This document shows, one piece after another, positions 60,625 to 64,000 of a stretch of 64,000 nt of DNA (position 1 is the first letter of the stretch; every line of letters begins with the position of its first letter). Under the pieces are notes generated by a model. It did not search any database and had not been told where the DNA came from. It saw only the letters and a program-made list of their open reading frames with translations. The stretch comes from an uncultured Acetatifactor sp. (GTDB lineage: Bacteria > Bacillota > Clostridia > Lachnospirales > Lachnospiraceae), in contig CAJULV010000001.1 of assembly GCA_910587555.1 (NCBI GenBank), positions 83,242 through 147,241 on the forward strand, written 5' to 3'. A program made the translations under genes and the position numbers.

Positions 60625-62073
60625 ATGGAAAACAGATTACGATTTTACAATACGCTGAACAGGAAGGTGGAGACATTCGTCCCCAATGAGGAGGGGAAGG
60701 TGGCCATGTACACCTGCGGCCCTACGGTCTATCATTTTGCACATATCGGCAATCTGCGCAGCTATATTGAAGAAGATGTGCTGGAGAAGGCCCTGCGCTA
60801 TGTGGGGTATGACGTGAAGCGGGTGATGAACATCACGGATGTGGGACATCTGTCCTCAGATGCGGATACCGGGGAGGATAAGATGCTCAAGGGTGCCAAG
60901 CGGGAACACAAGACCGTGATGGAAATCGCCGGGTTCTATACGGATGCCTTTTTCAGCGACTGCGCAAAGCTGAATATCAAGACGCCTGACGTGGTGGAAC
61001 CCGCCACCAACTGCATTCAGGAGTTTATCCATATGGTGGAGGCACTTCTGGAGAAAGGCTACGCTTACCTGGCAGGCGGCAATGTGTATTTTGACACATC
61101 CAAGCTTGAAGACTACTATGTTTTTTCCTCTCAGAGCGAGAAGGAGCTTCTGGTGGGGGTCCGCGACGATGTGGAGGAGGATGCCAACAAGAAGAACCGC
61201 AATGACTTCGTGCTGTGGTTTACCAAATCCAAGTTCGAAGACCAGGCCCTGAAATGGGAAAGCCCCTGGGGAGTGGGCTATCCGGGCTGGCATATTGAAT
61301 GCTCCTGCATCAGTATGAAGCATCTGGGTGAATATATGGATATCCATTGCGGCGGCGTGGACAATATTTTCCCCCACCATACCAACGAAATCGCCCAGAG
61401 CGAGGCTTATCTGGGGCATAAGTGGTGCAATTACTGGTTCCATGTACACCATCTCACGGATAAAACCGGTAAAATGAGCAAATCCAAGGGGGAGTTTCTC
61501 ACGCTGTCACTGCTGGAGTCTAAAGGCTATGACCCAAGGGTGTACCGCTTTTTCTGCCTCCAGTCCCATTACCGAAAGCCTCTGGAATTCTCTTATGAGA
61601 CACTGGACAACACGGTAGCCGCTTATGAGAAGCTGGTGAAGCGTATCGGCAGTCTGAAAATGGAAGAGGTACATTCCGAAGAAAACAGGGGCAATGTGGT
61701 GGACAGGGAGAAATTTGCCGCCTATAAGCAGAAGTTTCAGGAGGCTCTCTGTGACGACCTGAATACCTCCATGGCGCTGACGGTACTTTATGACATGCTG
61801 AAGGAGGACATGGCGGATGCCACCAAATATGCCCTTGCAGAAGACTTCGACAGGGTTCTGTCCCTGGACCTGGTCACCGCTCATGCAGAGATGGAAGCGG
61901 GGAAAAAGGTGGACGGAGACATGGAGCGCTATATCCTGGAGAAAATAGAGGAGCGGAAGGCGGCCAAGAAGGAGAAGGACTTCGCCAGGGCCGATGAAAT
62001 CCGGGCAGAGCTGTTGGAGAAGGGGATCCTCCTGGAGGATACCAGGGAGGGCGTGAAGTGGAAGAGGGTGTAA
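60625..62073 (+). CDS. cysS: Cysteinyl-tRNA synthetase
   Basis: This 482-residue class I synthetase charges tRNA-Cys. The HIGN signature is at 40-43, zinc-ligand Cys31 is in TCGPTVY, GWHIECSCISM gives further zinc ligands, and KMSKSKGEFLTL holds the second signature. A C-terminal helical domain with EKIEERKAAKKEKDFARADEIR ends it. It is the second gene after the T-box, 109 bp from cysE. The ATG follows AAAGGAG. Its end overlaps mrnC by 16 bp. Confidence 0.97.
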   Translation: MENRLRFYNTLNRKVETFVPNEEGKVAMYTCGPTVYHFAHIGNLRSYIEEDVLEKALRYVGYDVKRVMNITDVGHLSSDADTGEDKMLKGAKREHKTVMEIAGFYTDAFFSDCAKLNIKTPDVVEPATNCIQEFIHMVEALLEKGYAYLAGGNVYFDTSKLEDYYVFSSQSEKELLVGVRDDVEEDANKKNRNDFVLWFTKSKFEDQALKWESPWGVGYPGWHIECSCISMKHLGEYMDIHCGGVDNIFPHHTNEIAQSEAYLGHKWCNYWFHVHHLTDKTGKMSKSKGEFLTLSLLESKGYDPRVYRFFCLQSHYRKPLEFSYETLDNTVAAYEKLVKRIGSLKMEEVHSEENRGNVVDREKFAAYKQKFQEALCDDLNTSMALTVLYDMLKEDMADATKYALAEDFDRVLSLDLVTAHAEMEAGKKVDGDMERYILEKIEERKAAKKEKDFARADEIRAELLEKGILLEDTREGVKWKRV

Positions 62074-62522
62074 GGGAAGGGCATATAAGCGGGAAGGCGT
62101 TTCTCCGGATGATTGCGGACGCATTTCCGGGAAAAAAGCAGGACATCCGCACTTACTCCGGCCTGACGCTGGCCTACATCGGGGATGTGGTTTACGATCT
62201 GATTATCCGCACGGTTGTGGTGGGAAAAGGGAACCGCCCCGTCAATGAACTCCACCGGCTCACCGTAAAATATGTCAGTGCGCCGGCACAGGCAAAAATG
62301 GCAGAGTTCCTGATGGATGAAATGACGGAAGAAGAAAAAACGGTTTACCGTAGAGGGAAGAATTCAAAACCACACACAACTGCCAAAAACGCCAGCATGT
62401 CAGAGTATTTGATGGCTACAGGCTTTGAGGCGGTCATCGGTTATCTGTATCTGGCCGACAATCCGGAGCGTGCCATAGAGCTGGTGAAAAAAGGAATTAC
62501 ACTGGCGGGTATGGAGATTTAA
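62058..62522 (+). CDS. mrnC: Mini-ribonuclease III (MrnC)
   Basis: This 154-residue protein is an RNase III catalytic domain without a double-strand-binding domain. It matures 23S rRNA ends. The motif LTLAYIGDVVYDLIIRT carries the catalytic acidic residues, followed by HTTAKNASMSEYLMATGFEAVIGYLYL. The start is a GTG at 62058, 7 nt after GGAGGG and inside the cysS reading frame, so the two genes overlap. The cysS-mrnC-rlmB order is the usual Firmicute arrangement. Confidence 0.94.
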   Translation: MEEGVREGHISGKAFLRMIADAFPGKKQDIRTYSGLTLAYIGDVVYDLIIRTVVVGKGNRPVNELHRLTVKYVSAPAQAKMAEFLMDEMTEEEKTVYRRGKNSKPHTTAKNASMSEYLMATGFEAVIGYLYLADNPERAIELVKKGITLAGMEI

Positions 62523-62557
62523 GGAACTGTTGATATTTAGGAAAGGAAGAATGAGAG

Positions 62558-63553
62558 ATGGCATACAGGGAAGACAAAGCAGGCGGCAGGCGTATGGCGC
62601 CCGGAAGAGCGGCAGGTAAAACAGGGAAGAAGCCCGGCTTTCAGAGGGAGACAAAAGCAGGCAGAAAACCCGGTTACAGGCCGGAGGACAAAGCGGTTAA
62701 AAGACCCGGAGAAAGGACAACTGCAGCTGCCGGCAGGGACAGACACGGCAGAGAGGACGCGAAGGGAAAGGCAGCGGCGGAATGGAACAACAGGACGGAA
62801 GCGGATATGGGGGAAATCGGCGACGGATCTGTAATAGAGGGACGCAATGCCGTCATGGAAGCGTTCCGGTCCGGCCGGCCGGTGGACAGGCTTTATATTC
62901 AGGACGGCTGCCATGACGGCCCGGTCCTGTCCATTAAGAGAGAAGCGCAGAAACAATCAGCCATGATAAAATATGTGGAAAAGGAGCGCCTGGACCAGAT
63001 GTCGGAAACGGGAAGGCATCAGGGCGTCATCGCGGTGACGGCAGCTTATGAGTACGCGTCTGTGGAGGATATTCTGCAGGCCGCCGAAGAGAAGAAGGAG
63101 CCGCCGTTCCTCATACTGCTGGACAATATCGAGGATCCCCACAATCTGGGCGCCATCATACGGACCGCCAACCTGGCGGGCGCCCACGGCGTCATCATCC
63201 CGAAGAACCGTGCGGTGGGGCTGACATCTACCGTAGCCAGAACCTCCGCCGGCGCACTGAACTATACCCCGGTGGCAAAGGTCACCAACCTGGGGAAAAC
63301 CATCGAGGACCTGAAAAAGCAGGGCCTGTGGTTCGTCTGCGCGGATATGGAGGGGACGCCCATGTATCGGCTTGACCTGAAAGGCCCTGTGGGACTGGTA
63401 ATCGGCAGCGAGGGGGAGGGTGTGAGCAGGCTGGTGAAAGAGAAATGCGACCTGTCCGCGGCAATCCCCATGAGAGGGAATATCGATTCCCTGAACGCTT
63501 CCGTTGCGGCGGGCGTACTGGCCTATGAAATCGTGAGACAGCGCCTGAACTGA
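62558..63553 (+). CDS. rlmB: 23S rRNA 2'-O-ribose methyltransferase RlmB
   Basis: This 331-residue SPOUT enzyme (TrmH family) methylates G2251 of 23S rRNA. An N-terminal basic disordered tail (about 1-85, Lys/Arg/Gly rich) precedes the substrate-binding domain (about 90-165) and the knotted catalytic domain with DPHNLGAIIRTANLAG, LVIGSEGEGVSRLVKE and SLNASVAAGVLAYE. The tail is longer than in B. subtilis RlmB. ATG behind AAAGGAAG. It precedes sigH directly, with no yacP/rae1 gene between. Confidence 0.95.
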   Translation: MAYREDKAGGRRMAPGRAAGKTGKKPGFQRETKAGRKPGYRPEDKAVKRPGERTTAAAGRDRHGREDAKGKAAAEWNNRTEADMGEIGDGSVIEGRNAVMEAFRSGRPVDRLYIQDGCHDGPVLSIKREAQKQSAMIKYVEKERLDQMSETGRHQGVIAVTAAYEYASVEDILQAAEEKKEPPFLILLDNIEDPHNLGAIIRTANLAGAHGVIIPKNRAVGLTSTVARTSAGALNYTPVAKVTNLGKTIEDLKKQGLWFVCADMEGTPMYRLDLKGPVGLVIGSEGEGVSRLVKEKCDLSAAIPMRGNIDSLNASVAAGVLAYEIVRQRLN

Positions 63554-63605
63554 CATAAGGCGGCATCCTTTTGCGCTTGTTTGAAAACAGAAAAGAGAAG
63601 GACAT

Positions 63606-64000
63606 ATGGCAGACAGATATCTGAATTACCGACAATGTAATGACGACGAACTGATTGACCGCCTTCGCCGGGGAGAGACTGCCATCATGGATTACATCTG
63701 TGATAAATACAAGAACCTGGTGCGCAGCAAGGCCAAATCCATGTTTATCCTGGGGGCGGACAGCGAGGACCTAATTCAGGAGGGCATGATAGGGCTGTTC
63801 AAGGCGGTTCGGGATTATGACATGGGGCGGGACGCCAGCTTCAGCACTTTCGCGGAGCTGTGCATCAACCGGCAGATGTATACGGCGGTGCAGGCTTCCA
63901 GAAGGCAGAAGCATGTCCCGCTGAATACTTATATACCCCTGTATGGGGAAGGCTCCGGCGACGACAGGGAAGGCGTGAACCTGGCGGAGTTTCTGGCCGA
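63606..64000 (+). CDS. sigH: RNA polymerase sigma-H factor, N-terminal part
   Basis: The gene runs off the right edge after 131 codons. The protein opens MADRYLNYRQCNDDELIDRL and shows the core-binding region DLIQEGMIGLFKAVRDYD and the DNA-melting region SFSTFAELCINRQMYTAVQ, as in the sigma-70 family SigH/Spo0H. The context rlmB-sigH supports the assignment. The ATG follows AGAAGGA. In Firmicutes SigH drives early-stationary and sporulation genes. The DNA-binding C-terminal region is outside the window. Confidence 0.93.
   Translation, partial: MADRYLNYRQCNDDELIDRLRRGETAIMDYICDKYKNLVRSKAKSMFILGADSEDLIQEGMIGLFKAVRDYDMGRDASFSTFAELCINRQMYTAVQASRRQKHVPLNTYIPLYGEGSGDDREGVNLAEFLA

Overview
The window looks like a chromosomal segment of a Lachnospiraceae-type Firmicute (Clostridia). 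Supporting signs are near-consensus sigma-A promoters with 17-bp spacers, strong GGAGG ribosome binding sites, a cysteine T-box leader, a CIRCE operator, a DUF1385-prmC-prfA run, the cysS-mrnC-rlmB-sigH order, and protein families such as DUF4364, DUF2812/PadR pairs and Mbeg1-like DUF2974. No rRNA operon, prophage, insertion sequence or CRISPR array was seen. The genus cannot be fixed from the sequence alone.

Layout. 1-5.5 kb: the start of a hendecad-repeat coiled-coil gene, a heterodimeric ABC exporter, a soluble coiled-coil protein and tRNA-Gly. 5.7-12 kb: a membrane acyltransferase, a beta-CASP ribonuclease, dihydrofolate reductase, a branched-chain aminotransferase and a PrsA-like foldase lipoprotein. 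12-16.6 kb: htpG behind a CIRCE element, then a PadR/DUF2812 module with its own inverted-repeat operator. 16.7-22 kb: a minus-strand catabolic cluster of two Gfo/Idh/MocA dehydrogenases and two TIM-barrel isomerase/epimerases, divergent from an AraC regulator. 22.4-31.6 kb: NYN/OST-HTH protein, rarA, DUF4364, rho, rpmE, DUF1385, prmC and prfA. 31.7-44.3 kb: intracellular GH29 fucosidase, SPL-like radical SAM protein, a second heterodimeric ABC exporter followed by an OLD-like ATPase/TOPRIM protein, two acyltransferases, a methyltransferase and a second PadR/DUF2812 module. 44.3-56.9 kb: an OFA-family MFS transporter, an orphan receiver protein, a proline tRNA with anticodon AGG, a TrmA/RlmD-type RNA methyltransferase with a 39-bp minisatellite, recJ, a DEDDh exonuclease, a DUF2974 hydrolase, a C26 amidotransferase, YfhO and a GNAT. 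56.9-64 kb: a DEAD-box helicase, ispF, a T-box-controlled cysE-cysS operon, mrnC, rlmB and the start of sigH.

How the genes work together. Most of the window is housekeeping: translation (prfA, prmC, rpmE, cysS, tRNAs, RNA methyltransferases), RNA and DNA maintenance (rho, recJ, rarA, DEAD helicase, beta-CASP RNase) and cysteine supply. The accessory interest lies in four places. The oxidoreductase/epimerase cluster resembles keto-sugar or C-/O-glycoside processing loci. The two PadR/DUF2812 modules each carry a long inverted repeat over the promoter. The OLD-like nuclease has a cysteine cluster and sits in an ABC-exporter operon. A family of short dispersed palindromic repeats occurs in several intergenic spaces.
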